The notes: generated from the sequence alone by a model not told the origin. Shown: positions 15,926 through 24,305, counted from the first letter of the stretch. The stretch: 41,758 nucleotides of DNA from Streptomyces sp. ST2-7A (GCF_021390475.1 NZ_JAJUWS010000055.1:1-41758); one strand, 5' to 3'. Made by a program: numbers and translations.

Positions 15926-16166
15926 GGTTTCCCCCTGTGTGGCGCACGGCCCGTGACGGGCAGCGGAACCCGGGCGTCCCGGGACGTCCGGGAGGGGGTC
16001 GCCGGTCGTGGCGCTCCCCCACGATTCCGGTACGTTACCTTCCGCCACCGACAGTGCCTCCCGGTGGGTCTCCCATGACGGCCGGGCAGGTCAGGGGGGA
16101 GAGGGAGACGGCGTGCCGCTCGGGGCGGGGACCCATCGGATGGGGCGCGGCGGGTGCGTTCTCCCC

Positions 16167-16195
16167 CCGAGCAGTCACTTTCGGTGACTCCTCGG
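16167..16195 (-). terminator. Second hairpin downstream of the NTF2-like gene
   Basis: ccgag-ca-gtcac pairs with gtgac-tc-ctcgg around a 5-nt loop, with one internal 2-nt mismatch. It lies about 75 bp past the stop of the minus-strand gene. Confidence 0.5.
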
Positions 16196-16223
16196 GCTTC
16201 GGGAACCGTTCGGGCCTCGGTGC

Positions 16224-16240
16224 GGCTCCGCAACGGAGCC
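16224..16240 (-). terminator. Hairpin downstream of the NTF2-like gene
   Basis: ggctccg (16224-16230) and cggagcc (16234-16240) make a perfect 7-bp stem with a 3-nt loop, 31 bp after the stop codon of the minus-strand gene. Confidence 0.55.
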
Positions 16241-16271
16241 GGGCTGGAACGGGCCCCGGGTCGGGACCGGC

Positions 16272-16784
16272 TCAGACGGGGGGCGGGGGCAGAGGGTCGT
16301 CGGGGCCGGGGGGTTCGATCGGCCCGTCGGGGCCGACGTTCTCCTCGTCGTCGTCCTCCTCGTCCACGATGATGGGCGAGGAGTGGTGCGCCCACACCTT
16401 CCACACCCCGTCGTGCGTGCGGCGGAACACGTTGGTGGCCGCCACCACCCCGCCGACCAGCGGACCGGTGGAACCGTCCTCCTCGCGCGGGCCGCCGCTG
16501 AGGATGTTCTCGGTGCAGGTGACCAGGGCCGTGTCGCCGGAGACGGACACCTCCACATCGGTGAGGATGAACTGGATGTACTCGGTACCGGCCATGATCA
16601 GTGCGTAGGAACGCAGCACCTCCGCCCGGCCGTTGAGCACCGGCCAACCGGGGTGCACGACGCTGACCCGGTCGTCCATCCAGCTCTCGGCCATGGCTTC
16701 CAGGTCACCGCGCTCGATCGCGTCGTAGAGGGCGGTGTTGGCGGCCTGCACGGCCTCGATGTCGGTACGGGCACCGCTGCTCAC
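16272..16784 (-). CDS. NTF2/SnoaL-like protein downstream of folP
   Basis: 170-aa protein with an NTF2-like cone fold. Visible family features are an N-terminal helix pair (VQAANTALYDAIERGDLEAMAESWMDD), HPGWPVLNGRAEVLRSY near 45-60, a beta region VEVSVSGDTALVTCTEN, and RRTHDGVWKVWAHHSSPI near 122-140. The last 30 residues are Asp/Glu then Pro-rich. It starts at GTG 16784 in a GTGA overlap with folP, with GGAGGTGA 7 nt before it, so it is co-translated with folP. In other Streptomyces a similar gene sits beside folP (recollection). Its reaction is unknown; an unassigned folate-pathway step or pterin-binding role is a guess. Confidence 0.85.
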   Translation of the reverse strand: MSSGARTDIEAVQAANTALYDAIERGDLEAMAESWMDDRVSVVHPGWPVLNGRAEVLRSYALIMAGTEYIQFILTDVEVSVSGDTALVTCTENILSGGPREEDGSTGPLVGGVVAATNVFRRTHDGVWKVWAHHSSPIIVDEEDDDEENVGPDGPIEPPGPDDPLPPPPV

Positions 16785-17725
16785 GTCGGCTCACCTCCCT
16801 CGCGGTCCGTCGAACCGGTGCGGTCCGGGAACTCCGCGTACCCCTCCAGTGCGCGTGCCACGCGCACGGCGTCGGCACTGGCCCGCACCTCGTGCACCCG
16901 CACCGCCCACGCCCCGGCGCGGGCGGCCAGGGCCGTCACGGCGACGGTGGCCGCGTCCCGTTCCCGGGCCGGCGGCGGATCACCGTCCGGACCGGCCAGA
17001 ATCCGTCCCAGGAACCGTTTCCGGGAGGCCGCGACCAGCACCGGGTGCGGCAGCTCGGCGCGCAGCCGCCCCAGGGCCGCGATGAGCGCCAGGTCGTGCT
17101 CGGCGCGCTTGGCGAAGCCGAGGCCGGGGTCGACCACCAGGCGTTCGGGGTCGATGCCACCCGCGACGGCACGGCGCAGGCTCTCGCGGAGTTCGACGAT
17201 CACCTCGGCGACGGGGTCGGCGTAGTCGGCGCGATCGTTCATGTCGAGGCTCCGCCCCCGCCAGTGCATGACCACGAAGGGGACCCGGGCCTCCGCGACG
17301 AACGGCACCATCGCGTCGTCCGCACGGCCGCCACTGACGTCGTTGACCAACCGGGCGCCGGCCTCCACCGCCCGTCGCGCCACGGAGGCGCGCATGGTGT
17401 CGACGCTGACGACCACACCCTCGGCGGCCAGTTCCCGCACCACGGGCACGACCCGGCGCAACTCCTCGGCCTCGTCCACCCGGCGGGCACCGGGACGGGT
17501 GGACTCCCCACCCACGTCCACCAGATCGGCGCCCTGCGCCACGAGGTCCAGGCCGCGCTTGACGGCGATCTCCGGGTCGAACCAGCGTCCCCCGTCCGAG
17601 AAGGAGTCGGGGGTCACGTTGACCACGCCCATCACGGCGCAGCGGTCGGGGAGGGACAGGCCGGGAATCCGACCGCGCGGTCCCGGGGCCGGGGCGGCGG
17701 CGGATGCGGGCGCGGAGGAGTCCAT
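16781..17725 (-). CDS. folP: Dihydropteroate synthase
   Basis: Joins 6-hydroxymethyl-7,8-dihydropterin pyrophosphate to p-aminobenzoate; the target of sulfonamides. 314 aa from ATG 17725. Family blocks in order: MGVVNVTPDSFSDGG (~33), DLVDVGGESTRPGA (~70), VVSVDTMRASVA (~100), RLVNDVSGG (~122), VVMHWRG (~148), LVVDPGLGFAKRAEHDLAL (~195), LVAASRKRFLG (~235) and the terminal RVHEV (~280). No Shine-Dalgarno; a TACCCT box ends 6 nt before the ATG, suggesting a leaderless transcript. It shares its operon with the NTF2-like gene and diverges from folB. Confidence 0.96.
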   Translation of the reverse strand: MDSSAPASAAAPAPGPRGRIPGLSLPDRCAVMGVVNVTPDSFSDGGRWFDPEIAVKRGLDLVAQGADLVDVGGESTRPGARRVDEAEELRRVVPVVRELAAEGVVVSVDTMRASVARRAVEAGARLVNDVSGGRADDAMVPFVAEARVPFVVMHWRGRSLDMNDRADYADPVAEVIVELRESLRRAVAGGIDPERLVVDPGLGFAKRAEHDLALIAALGRLRAELPHPVLVAASRKRFLGRILAGPDGDPPPARERDAATVAVTALAARAGAWAVRVHEVRASADAVRVARALEGYAEFPDRTGSTDREGGEPT

Positions 17726-18391
17726 GGGGAAAGGGTAGAGGGTGCCGCGCGATGAGGTCGGGGTCCCGCCTTCCCGATGCTGTCGATCGGTGCGGGCCCG
17801 TCCGCCCCCGGGAACCCGTCCGGGGAACGGGATCGGTGCGGGGCTGCCGCGGGGTCGCCGGGCCGACCGGGACCGATGATCCGTACCCCGGTCGCCCGTG
17901 CGCGCGAAGGTCACCCGACGGTGCGCCGGGCGGCGGGGAGTCGTTCTCGCCGGGATGGGCGCGGGGTGGGTCGGGACCGGGGTGGGTCGGCGCGGGCGGC
18001 GGGATCAGCGGGATCAGCGGGATCAGCGGGATCAGCGGGATCAGCGGATGGGAAACGCGCCACACACCGCACACCGTGTCGGGGACGACGCGCGGACGGT
18101 CGGCGGCCGACAGGAATCGTCGCGGACCGACCGACAGGGGCGACACCGTATGCAAGCCGCCGGTGGGCCGCCGGGCACCCGTTCGGGTTCCCGGCCTCCC
18201 TCCACGCATGAACGACGCCGCACCCGGGTATGGGCCGGCACCGGGCGAAGGGCCGGGCCGGGGTGGGCCCGTTCCGGGGGTGTCACGGCCCCCCGGTAGA
18301 TTGCCACGCACAACATGCCGGACCCGCCCGTGAAAACCGGCCGCCTCGTCGCGTCCCGGGACCGTGTCCGGCCGGAGGGAGTGAGGCAAGC
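17726..18391. other. Divergent folP/folB intergenic region
   Basis: No gene is supported over about 660 bp. It holds the folP start-proximal promoter, a 5 x 9 bp tandem repeat (18001-18045), and a TAGATT box (18297-18302) that may be the -10 of a folB promoter, giving a leader of about 85 nt before GTG 18392. Confidence 0.5.
18001..18045. repeat. Five tandem copies of a 9-bp unit
   Basis: gggatcagc is repeated five times without a single mismatch. The length is a multiple of three but the region does not appear to be coding. It lies between the divergent folP and folB promoters. Copy number is likely to vary between strains. Confidence 0.95.
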
Positions 18392-18751
18392 GTGGACCGT
18401 ATCGCCCTGCGCGGGTTGCGTGCCCGGGGGTTCCACGGCGCTCTCCCGGAGGAGCGGAGCCTGGGGCAGACCTTCGTGGTGGACGTCGTGCTGGGCACCG
18501 ACATCCGCCCGGCGGCCGCCGCGGACGACCTGGAACGCACCGTGCACTACGGGGTCGTGGCGCAGGAGGTCGTGGAGCTCGTCTCCGGCGAGCCCTGTGC
18601 CCTCATCGAGACCCTGGCCGAGCGGATCGCGGCGCGGTGCCTGGAACACGGAGCGGTGCGGGAGGTCGAGGTGACCGTCCACAAGCCGCAGGCCCCCATC
18701 CCCGTGCCCTTCGACGACGTGACCATCACCATCAAGCGGAGCCGAGCATGA
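18392..18751 (+). CDS. folB: Dihydroneopterin aldolase
   Basis: Cleaves 7,8-dihydroneopterin to 6-hydroxymethyl-7,8-dihydropterin and glycolaldehyde. 119 aa, typical length. Blocks: RIALRGLRARGFHGALPEER (substrate-site Glu near residue 21), QTFVVDVVLGTD, VHYGVVAQEVVELV, LIETLAERIAARCL and VTVHKPQAPIP with the catalytic Lys near 100. GTG 18392 is preceded by GGAGGGAGTGAGG. It overlaps folK by 4 nt (ATGA). Confidence 0.96.
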   Translation: MDRIALRGLRARGFHGALPEERSLGQTFVVDVVLGTDIRPAAAADDLERTVHYGVVAQEVVELVSGEPCALIETLAERIAARCLEHGAVREVEVTVHKPQAPIPVPFDDVTITIKRSRA

Positions 18752-19356
18752 CACCCGACAGTGGCGCGTTTCCCGACCCGACCGTGCAGCCGGTACCGCG
18801 TTCCGTGGTGAGCCGGGTGGACGCGGCGGACTCCACCCTCCACAACCCGCAACGTGCCGTGATCTCCCTGGGCAGCAACCTGGGCAATCGGCTGGAGACC
18901 CTGCAGGGCGCGATCGACGCCCTGGAGGACACCCCCGGGCTCCGCGTCAAGGCGGTCTCCCCGGTATACGAGACCGAGCCGTGGGGCGTCGAGCCGGGCA
19001 CCCAGCAGACCTACTTCAACGCGGTGGTGCTGCTGCGCACCACCCTGCCCCCGTCGTCGCTGTTGGAGCGGGCGCACGCCATCGAGGAAGCGTTCGAGCG
19101 CATCCGCGACGAACGGTGGGGTCCGCGCCCCATCGACGTGGACATCATCGCCTACCAGGGCGTGGTCTCCGACGATCCGGTGTTGACGCTGCCGCATCCG
19201 CGTGCGCATGAGCGTGCCTTCGTTCTGGTGCCGTGGCACGACATCGAGCCCGAGGGCGAGGTGCCGGGGCACGGGGCGCTGACCGGGCTGCTGCCGTCGG
19301 TCGACGATCAGGTCGTGACCCGGCGGGAGGACTTGGAGTTGGTGCTGCCGAGGTGA
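18748..19356 (+). CDS. folK: 6-hydroxymethyl-7,8-dihydropterin pyrophosphokinase (HPPK)
   Basis: Transfers pyrophosphate from ATP to hydroxymethyl-dihydropterin, making the FolP substrate. 202 aa. ISLGSNLGNR at residues 39-48, VSPVYETEPWGV near 72, YFNAVVLLRT, ERIRDERWGPRPIDVDII (the family RWGPRxLDxDIL site) and LPHPRAHERAFVLVPW near 150. The first 35 residues are an extension beyond the E. coli enzyme. Translationally coupled to folB. Confidence 0.96.
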   Translation: MTPDSGAFPDPTVQPVPRSVVSRVDAADSTLHNPQRAVISLGSNLGNRLETLQGAIDALEDTPGLRVKAVSPVYETEPWGVEPGTQQTYFNAVVLLRTTLPPSSLLERAHAIEEAFERIRDERWGPRPIDVDIIAYQGVVSDDPVLTLPHPRAHERAFVLVPWHDIEPEGEVPGHGALTGLLPSVDDQVVTRREDLELVLPR

Positions 19357-19434
19357 GGGCGTGCCCCCACCCGGGCAGGGGCGCGGGACGACCATGACGA
19401 CGGCACGACGGATGCGGGTGACGGTGAGGCTGCG

Positions 19435-19935
19435 GTGAACCAACTGCGGGTGGGCGTGTTGGTGCTGATCTTCGTCGCGGCGACGGGGCTCGCGTGGGCC
19501 GGATCGGGGTTGTGGGACGCCCGCGGCACGCTGCCCGCCGTGCCGTGGTCGGCGCCGGTGGTCTTCGCGATGCTCGCGGGACTCCTGTTCGCGGTGGCGC
19601 TGTCGCTGCGCTCCCGGTTGCGGGCCCGCCGGGAGCTGCGGCCGGGGGCCCGGCCGGTGGACCCGTTGGGCGCCGCCCGTTCGGTGATGCTGGGTCAGGC
19701 CGCCGCGCTGGTCTCGGCCCTGATCGGTGGCCTGTACGGCGGGGTGGGGGTCTTCCTGCTGCTGGAGCGCATGGATGTGCCGGCCCGGCGGGAGCAGGCC
19801 CTGTACGCGGGTTTGACGGTGGCGGCGGCGGTGGCGGTGTGCGCGGCGGCCCTGTTCCTGCAGCGGGTCTGCCGGCTGCGAGGGGACGAGACGGGGCAGG
19901 ACGGCGACGGGGGGCCGCTCGGCTCCCCGCTGTGA
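19435..19935 (+). CDS. DUF3180 membrane protein
   Basis: 166-aa protein with four hydrophobic helices at about residues 5-25, 38-58, 88-110 and 122-142, arranged as two hairpins joined by a basic loop (LRSRLRARRELRPGARPVDPLGAARS). The Arg-rich loop and the GQAAALVSALIGGLYGG helix are what I recognise as DUF3180, a family usually placed right after folK in actinomycetes. GTG 19435 has a GTGAGG site about 6 nt upstream. Function unknown; retention beside folK suggests a link to pterin or envelope metabolism, with no direct evidence. Confidence 0.85.
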   Translation: MNQLRVGVLVLIFVAATGLAWAGSGLWDARGTLPAVPWSAPVVFAMLAGLLFAVALSLRSRLRARRELRPGARPVDPLGAARSVMLGQAAALVSALIGGLYGGVGVFLLLERMDVPARREQALYAGLTVAAAVAVCAAALFLQRVCRLRGDETGQDGDGGPLGSPL

Positions 19936-20141
19936 CCCTTCGGCCGGTCCCCCGTCGACGGGGCGGCGTCCGGGGGCGGGGCGGGTGGCGGGGCGGTCGC
20001 GGGGCCCTCGGCGCGTGGCTGCCCGACGGATGGGTGGTGTGGGAACCGGGGGATGTGTGGCCCCCCGCCCGCCGGGTAACCGGCGGGGAACAGTCCCCGA
20101 ACGCCCTCCCCCTGTGCGGGGTGTCACGGTAGGTTTCGGCC

Positions 20142-21272
20142 ATGGCACGTGGACGTCATCGACACGCGTCGCTGCACCGGGTGGCGGTTCCCGCCGGTGT
20201 GGGCGGCTTCGCGGTGCTGTGCGCCGCAACGGCCCTGTTCGCGGGGGGCGCCCCCACCTGGCTGCTGCGACTGCTCGTCGTGCTGGCCGCCCTGGCCGCG
20301 GTGACAGGCGCGTTCCTGCTGCGCGTGTGGGACTCGGAGGCGGGCCGGCGGGTCGCCAAGGAGCGCGCGGCCACGGCGGCGCTGTCCTGGCGGATGGACG
20401 AGCGCCAGGCGGAGTTGGAGGAGGCGCAGGAGCTGGTGGCCTCCCTGGAGGAGAAGGTCCGGGCCAAGCGCACCGAGCTCGGACGCCTGCGCGGTGAGCA
20501 TGCCGCTCTGCTGCGCCGCTACGCCCGGGCCGAGAACGACCGCGCGCACGCGTTGGAGGGGCGGCGCCGGCTGGCGCTGGAGGCGGCGCGTCCCACGCCC
20601 GCCCTGGAGGAACGAGCCGGGGCCACGGCCGACCCCGCCGCCGAGGAGACCGCGTCGGGGGCCGGGGAGCCGGGCCCCGAGCTGTACCACCGGGCGCTGT
20701 CCGCCCTGAACTCCCTGGCCCCGCGAACGGTTGCGGCGGCACCCGTCCGGCACGGCGGGGCCGACGACACCGGAAAGCCCGAGGGCGCGGAGAAACCCGA
20801 CGGTGCCGGCAAGGTCGGCGGCGCGGAGAAGCCCGGTGGGGCGGAGAAGATCGGCGGGGCGGCCGGTCCCGCGCGCGGGCGTTCCCGGGGCGGGAGCCGA
20901 CCCGGCGGATTCGACTTCTTCGGCGCCACCGGCAGGCCGCGCCGGATTCCCGGGGCGCCCACCTCCGCGCCGTCCGCCTCGCCCGTCGACCCGGCGGATC
21001 ACGCCGCGCTGGCCGGCACGGACACCGCGCCGTCGGCTCCGGGGGCCGGCGTTGAGACCCCCGCGAACGAGTCCGGGGGAACGGGAGGGGAAGCGGAGGC
21101 GACGAAAGCCGACGCGGAGAAGCCGGCCGAGTCCGGCGGGGAGGACCGACCCGGTGGGAACACCGGGGAGGGCGGGGAGAGCGTGACCACCGTCGCGGAG
21201 GAACCGGTGACCGACCCCGTGGACACCCCGGCCGCCGATCCGACACGGAACCCCGGCCCGACGACCGCCTGA
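20142..21272 (+). CDS. Membrane-anchored coiled-coil protein with disordered C-terminus
   Basis: 376-aa protein. Two hydrophobic helices near the N-terminus (~13-35 and ~40-62) form a membrane hairpin. A charged helical region follows (~65-150; VAKERAATAALSWRMDERQA, LEEAQELVASLEEKVRAKR) with heptad-like spacing, so probably a coiled coil. Residues 155-376 are Gly/Ala/Pro/Glu-rich and disordered, with a short GGAEKPGGAEKIGGA repeat near 225. The topology places the coiled coil on one side of the membrane with a long flexible tail, as in some division or polar-growth proteins (comparison only). A TAGGTT box 6 nt before the ATG suggests a leaderless mRNA. Same direction as folB-folK-DUF3180 but after a 206-bp gap. 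Confidence 0.75.
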   Translation: MARGRHRHASLHRVAVPAGVGGFAVLCAATALFAGGAPTWLLRLLVVLAALAAVTGAFLLRVWDSEAGRRVAKERAATAALSWRMDERQAELEEAQELVASLEEKVRAKRTELGRLRGEHAALLRRYARAENDRAHALEGRRRLALEAARPTPALEERAGATADPAAEETASGAGEPGPELYHRALSALNSLAPRTVAAAPVRHGGADDTGKPEGAEKPDGAGKVGGAEKPGGAEKIGGAAGPARGRSRGGSRPGGFDFFGATGRPRRIPGAPTSAPSASPVDPADHAALAGTDTAPSAPGAGVETPANESGGTGGEAEATKADAEKPAESGGEDRPGGNTGEGGESVTTVAEEPVTDPVDTPAADPTRNPGPTTA

Positions 21273-21405
21273 CCCCCGCACCGCTCCCACACGGCACAGC
21301 ACGGCCCCGCGCCGACCCGTCCCGGTACCGCCGGACGGGGTGTGTTCCGGCCTCGCGCGTGCGGCTCCCCACCCCCGCGCACGAACCGCTCCTACACTGC
21401 GGGCC

Positions 21406-22230
21406 GTGCGCCGTGTCCCCCACCGTGGCCCTTCCTCCGACTCCCCCGACTCCCCCGGTCCCGGGTCCGCCCCGGGCGCGGCCCCGCCATCCCCCGGTCG
21501 GACTGCTCCGGTCCATCCGAACGCCCGGTTCCGTGATCTGGCGCTGCTGCTGCTCGTCGTGGCGGCGTTGCAGTTCGGCTACCCGATCAGCCTGTACGGG
21601 CCGGTGTGGAACGCCTTCTACATGGTGCTGTACGCCGGGATGATCGTCTTCGGCCTGCGCACCGTGCGCACCGAGGGGCCCTGGGTGCGGCCCGTGGTGG
21701 GGGTGGCGATCGTCTTCTCCTGTTTCGCGGTGTGGTCGGTGGTGGACCGCCAGGACACGGCGGCGGCGCTGGGCCGTCACCTGTCCGTGGCGTTGTTCCA
21801 GCTGGCGCTGATCGCCTCCCTGGTGCTCTTCGTCTTCCGCCGACACCACCGCCCGGGTCCGGAGCTGATCCTGGCCGCGATCTCGGTCTACCTGCTGCTG
21901 GGCGCGTTCTTCGCCGCCTGCTTCACGGCGATGGAGTTGTCGGCGCCGGGCAGCTTCACGGACCTGGCCTCCCCGGACACCGCGATCGATTGGTCGCTGC
22001 TGATGTACTTCGGGTTCGTGACGTTGGCGACGGTGGGGTACGGGGACGTGGTGCCGCTCACCCCGTGGGCGCAGTCGCTGGCGGCGATGCAGGCGGTGGT
22101 GGCCACGCTGTTCCTGACGACGGTGATCGCGCGGCTGGTCGGCGTCTACACGATGTCCCCGCGTCGGAACGACGGGGACGGGGACGCGGCCCCCGGGGGT
22201 ACCGTCACCCGGGACGCCCCGACGCCATAG
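21406..22230 (+). CDS. Potassium channel family protein
   Basis: 274-aa membrane protein with the K+ selectivity filter TVGYGD at about residues 209-214, in the context MYFGFVTLATVGYGDVVPLTPWAQ. About five helices precede the pore (residues ~45-190) and one follows (~225-250), giving a six-helix subunit rather than the two-helix KcsA type. No voltage-sensor Arg ladder and no RCK domain are seen. The start is chosen as GTG 21406 because a TACACT box (21393-21398) ends 7 nt before it, the classical leaderless arrangement; a longer frame to 21340 lacks support. It faces an A/T-rich gap before the DUF3494 gene. Confidence 0.88.
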   Translation: MRRVPHRGPSSDSPDSPGPGSAPGAAPPSPGRTAPVHPNARFRDLALLLLVVAALQFGYPISLYGPVWNAFYMVLYAGMIVFGLRTVRTEGPWVRPVVGVAIVFSCFAVWSVVDRQDTAAALGRHLSVALFQLALIASLVLFVFRRHHRPGPELILAAISVYLLLGAFFAACFTAMELSAPGSFTDLASPDTAIDWSLLMYFGFVTLATVGYGDVVPLTPWAQSLAAMQAVVATLFLTTVIARLVGVYTMSPRRNDGDGDAAPGGTVTRDAPTP

Positions 22231-22841
22231 GTGTTCTGTCCGGGGAGGTCGTGGGCACGAGGTTGGTCCGGGCCGGGTCCTCGAACGGGATGGATGAGGG
22301 TCGCGACCGCCGCCGCGTTCCGCATCCGGGCCCGGACGTCCTCCGCTCCCGCGGTCGCGTCCCCGTCCTCCCGGGGGTACCACGACCGAATCCCCGCTCG
22401 CCGACCCCTGTGCGACCGACCACGGCGCCCGGCCACTCCCGGCCGCATGCTGCGGGCTTTCACGCCCCGGACCGCCGACCTGCTCACGCCCACGGCCCCC
22501 TGTCCAACCGGGGCCCGGGTTCCCCGGGATCGGCTCGGGGTAACGGGGCTCGCAGGTGGAGAAAGTCGCGGGTGAAGCCCGAGCACACGCGTGTCCCGTT
22601 TTCCTTGCGCCGACGACACGCCCTCGATCGACCGCTTCCAGGCATATAACAGCGACCCGTCACACTATTTAGCATTTCTTCATATATTCAATGAGGCATA
22701 TGGTTGGATTCCCGAAACCATCCCGAAGTACCGCCGTCGCGGAAAGTCGCGTGTCTAACATGTCAGCTGACAGAAATAGGCGATTTCGGACATCCGATAT
22801 CCGCCGAACACGCCACCATCCCTTCAGGAGCTGGCTTCTCG
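22231..22841. other. Long leader region of the DUF3494 gene, with an A/T-rich patch
   Basis: No gene supported. From about 22640 to 22800 the base composition falls sharply (runs such as catataacag, atttcttcatatattcaatgagg), unlike the GC-rich gaps elsewhere. It contains a perfect 12-bp palindrome at 22761-22772. This is the probable promoter and control region of the secreted protein gene at 22842. Confidence 0.5.
22761..22772. promoter_or_regulatory. Perfect palindrome upstream of the DUF3494 gene
   Basis: TGTCAGCTGACA, a 12-bp perfect palindrome about 70 bp before ATG 22842, inside the A/T-rich patch. A dimeric regulator site is likely in principle; I cannot name the regulator. Confidence 0.45.
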
Positions 22842-24185
22842 ATGACGCTCAATACCTCTACCGCGCCGCACTGGCGCAGAACGTCGGCCTGGATGGCGGC
22901 GTTGCTCGCGATGGTGATCGCCGTCGTCGTCGTGGCGGTGACGCCGACGAGGGCGAACGCGCTCGCCCAACCCGTACCGCTGGGCACCGCCGACAGTTTC
23001 GCGGTCCTGGCCGGTGAGTCGGTCACGAACACCGGGCCCTCGGTCATCACCGGCGATGTCGGTGTGCACCCGGGAACGGCCATCTCCGGTTTCCCCCCGG
23101 GGCTGGTGAACGGGACCTTCCACTCGGCGGACGCCGTGGCCGCCCAAGCCAAGAGCGACTTGGTCGTGGCATACAACAACGCGGCCGGACAGACCTCGGA
23201 CGCCGCGCTTCCCCCGGACGCCGGCGGTCTGACGCTGGTCCCGGGGGTCTACACGGCGTCGTCCACCCTCGGTCTCACGGGCACGCTCACCCTGGACGGC
23301 CAGAACAACCCCGACGCCATCTGGGTGTTCCAGGTCGGTTCGGGCCTGACAACGGCTTCCGCCAGCAACGTGAGCCTCATCAATGGCGCCTCGCCGTGCA
23401 ACGTCTTCTGGCAGATCGGCAGCTCGGCCACCCTCGGCACCAACTCCGACTTCGTCGGCACCATCATGGCCCTGACGTCGATCACGGCCAACACGGACGC
23501 GGACATCGTCGGCCGGGCGTTGGCCCGTAACGGTTCCGTGACGCTGGACACCAACACGATCACCCGACCGGCGTGTAACGGCGGCACCACCAACGGCGGC
23601 ACCACCAACGGCGGTACCAACGGAGCCACCACCAACGGCGGTACCAACGGAGCCACCACCAACGGCGGCACCAACGGAGCCACCACCAACGGCGGCGTGA
23701 CCAACGGCGGCGTGACCAACGGCGGCATCACCAATGGCGGTGCGACCAACGGCGGCGTGACCAACGGCGGCACCACCGGCGGCACCGTCGGGGGGCTGCT
23801 GGGTGGAGTGACGACGGGTGGCCTCATCGCGGGCACCACGGGTGGCACCACCGGCGCGACGAACGGTGGCATCACCAACGGCGGCACCACCGGCGGCGGC
23901 GAACCCAAGCCGCCGGGGAAGCCAGGGAAGCCGGGGAAGCCGGGCCACGGCCACGACAAGCCCGGTAAGCCCGGTCACGGTCACGACAAGCCGGAGCACG
24001 GCAAGCCCGGCCACGGTCACGGCCACGACAAGCCCGAGCACGGCAAGCCCGGCCACGGCCACGGCCACGACAAGCCCGAGCACGGCCACGGTCACGACAA
24101 GCCCGAGCACGGTCACGGCCACGACAAGCCCGAGCACGGTCACGGCCACGGCCACGACAAGCCCGACGGTCACATGAGTCGGTAA
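22842..24185 (+). CDS. Secreted ice-binding-like (DUF3494) protein with repetitive His/Lys/Pro-rich tail
   Basis: 447 aa from ATG 22842, with AGGAG 11 nt upstream. Signal peptide: basic start, hydrophobic core MAALLAMVIAVVVVAV, likely cut after ANALA (~44). Residues ~48-246 are the DUF3494 beta-solenoid fold: LGTADSFAVLAGESVTNTG, GDVGVHPGTAISGFPPG, PGVYTASSTLGLTGTLTLDG, IWVFQVGSGLTTA, CNVFWQIGSSATLGTNSDFVGTIMA (in part) and VGRALARNGSVTLDTNTI. Two Cys (in SPCNVFW and RPACNGG) could pair. Residues ~247-360 are TNGG-type repeats. Residues ~361-447 are PGKPGKPGHGHDKPEHG-type repeats, very rich in His. No LPXTG or membrane anchor. Family members bind ice or act as surface adhesins; which applies here is unknown. 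Confidence 0.88.
   Translation: MTLNTSTAPHWRRTSAWMAALLAMVIAVVVVAVTPTRANALAQPVPLGTADSFAVLAGESVTNTGPSVITGDVGVHPGTAISGFPPGLVNGTFHSADAVAAQAKSDLVVAYNNAAGQTSDAALPPDAGGLTLVPGVYTASSTLGLTGTLTLDGQNNPDAIWVFQVGSGLTTASASNVSLINGASPCNVFWQIGSSATLGTNSDFVGTIMALTSITANTDADIVGRALARNGSVTLDTNTITRPACNGGTTNGGTTNGGTNGATTNGGTNGATTNGGTNGATTNGGVTNGGVTNGGITNGGATNGGVTNGGTTGGTVGGLLGGVTTGGLIAGTTGGTTGATNGGITNGGTTGGGEPKPPGKPGKPGKPGHGHDKPGKPGHGHDKPEHGKPGHGHGHDKPEHGKPGHGHGHDKPEHGHGHDKPEHGHGHDKPEHGHGHGHDKPDGHMSR
23610..23690 (+). repeat. Three tandem 27-bp coding repeats
   Basis: Copies at 23610-23636, 23637-23663 and 23664-23690 encode GGTNGATTN three times, differing at one synonymous base. They sit within a longer run of 12-15 bp accaacggcggc-type repeats (about 23578-23790) that encodes the Asn/Gly/Thr linker of the DUF3494 protein. 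Confidence 0.9.
23930..24167 (+). repeat. Degenerate coding repeats, His/Lys/Pro-rich tail
   Basis: Repeats built from ggccacggtcacgacaagcccgag-like units encode GHGHDKPEH and GKPGHGHGHDKPEH blocks. Copies differ by synonymous T/C changes and block length, a sign of repeat expansion under selection for the protein pattern. Confidence 0.85.
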
Positions 24186-24240
24186 GTGCTTGCGGCCGGC
24201 TGAGCGCAGAGCCGGCCGTTCGAGTTCGCGAGTAGGACGC

Positions 24241-24282
24241 GTGGCGCGCGGTGGACGGTCGATCGATTCCGCCGCGCGCCAC
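24241..24282 (+). terminator. Hairpin between the DUF3494 and DUF5819 genes
   Basis: gtggcgcgcgg (24241-24251) and ccgcgcgccac (24272-24282) form a perfect 11-bp stem around a 20-nt loop, 56 bp after the DUF3494 stop and 24 bp before the next ATG. It may stop or attenuate read-through. Confidence 0.55.
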
Positions 24283-24305
24283 CCGCGGAACCGGAAGAAG
24301 CGGAA

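Larger units (their letters stand above)
15926..16271. other. Gap holding the island promoter region and fol-side hairpins
   Basis: No gene seen. The part nearest 15925 must contain the promoter for the minus-strand island operon, but no clear -35/-10 pair can be picked. The part nearest 16271 has two hairpins that would end transcription from the NTF2-like gene. Confidence 0.5.

Noticed and set aside
18001..18045. CRISPR-like array
   Set aside because: The units are 9 bp with no spacers and no cas genes; this is a simple tandem repeat.
18547..22383. Minus-strand open frame of about 1,280 codons
   Set aside because: Antisense to folB, folK, DUF3180, the coiled-coil protein and the K+ channel; Arg/Pro/Gly/His-rich, typical of GC-rich shadow frames.
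22231..22841. Riboswitch or small RNA in the DUF3494 leader
   Set aside because: No recognisable riboswitch core could be found by eye; only an A/T-rich patch and one palindrome.
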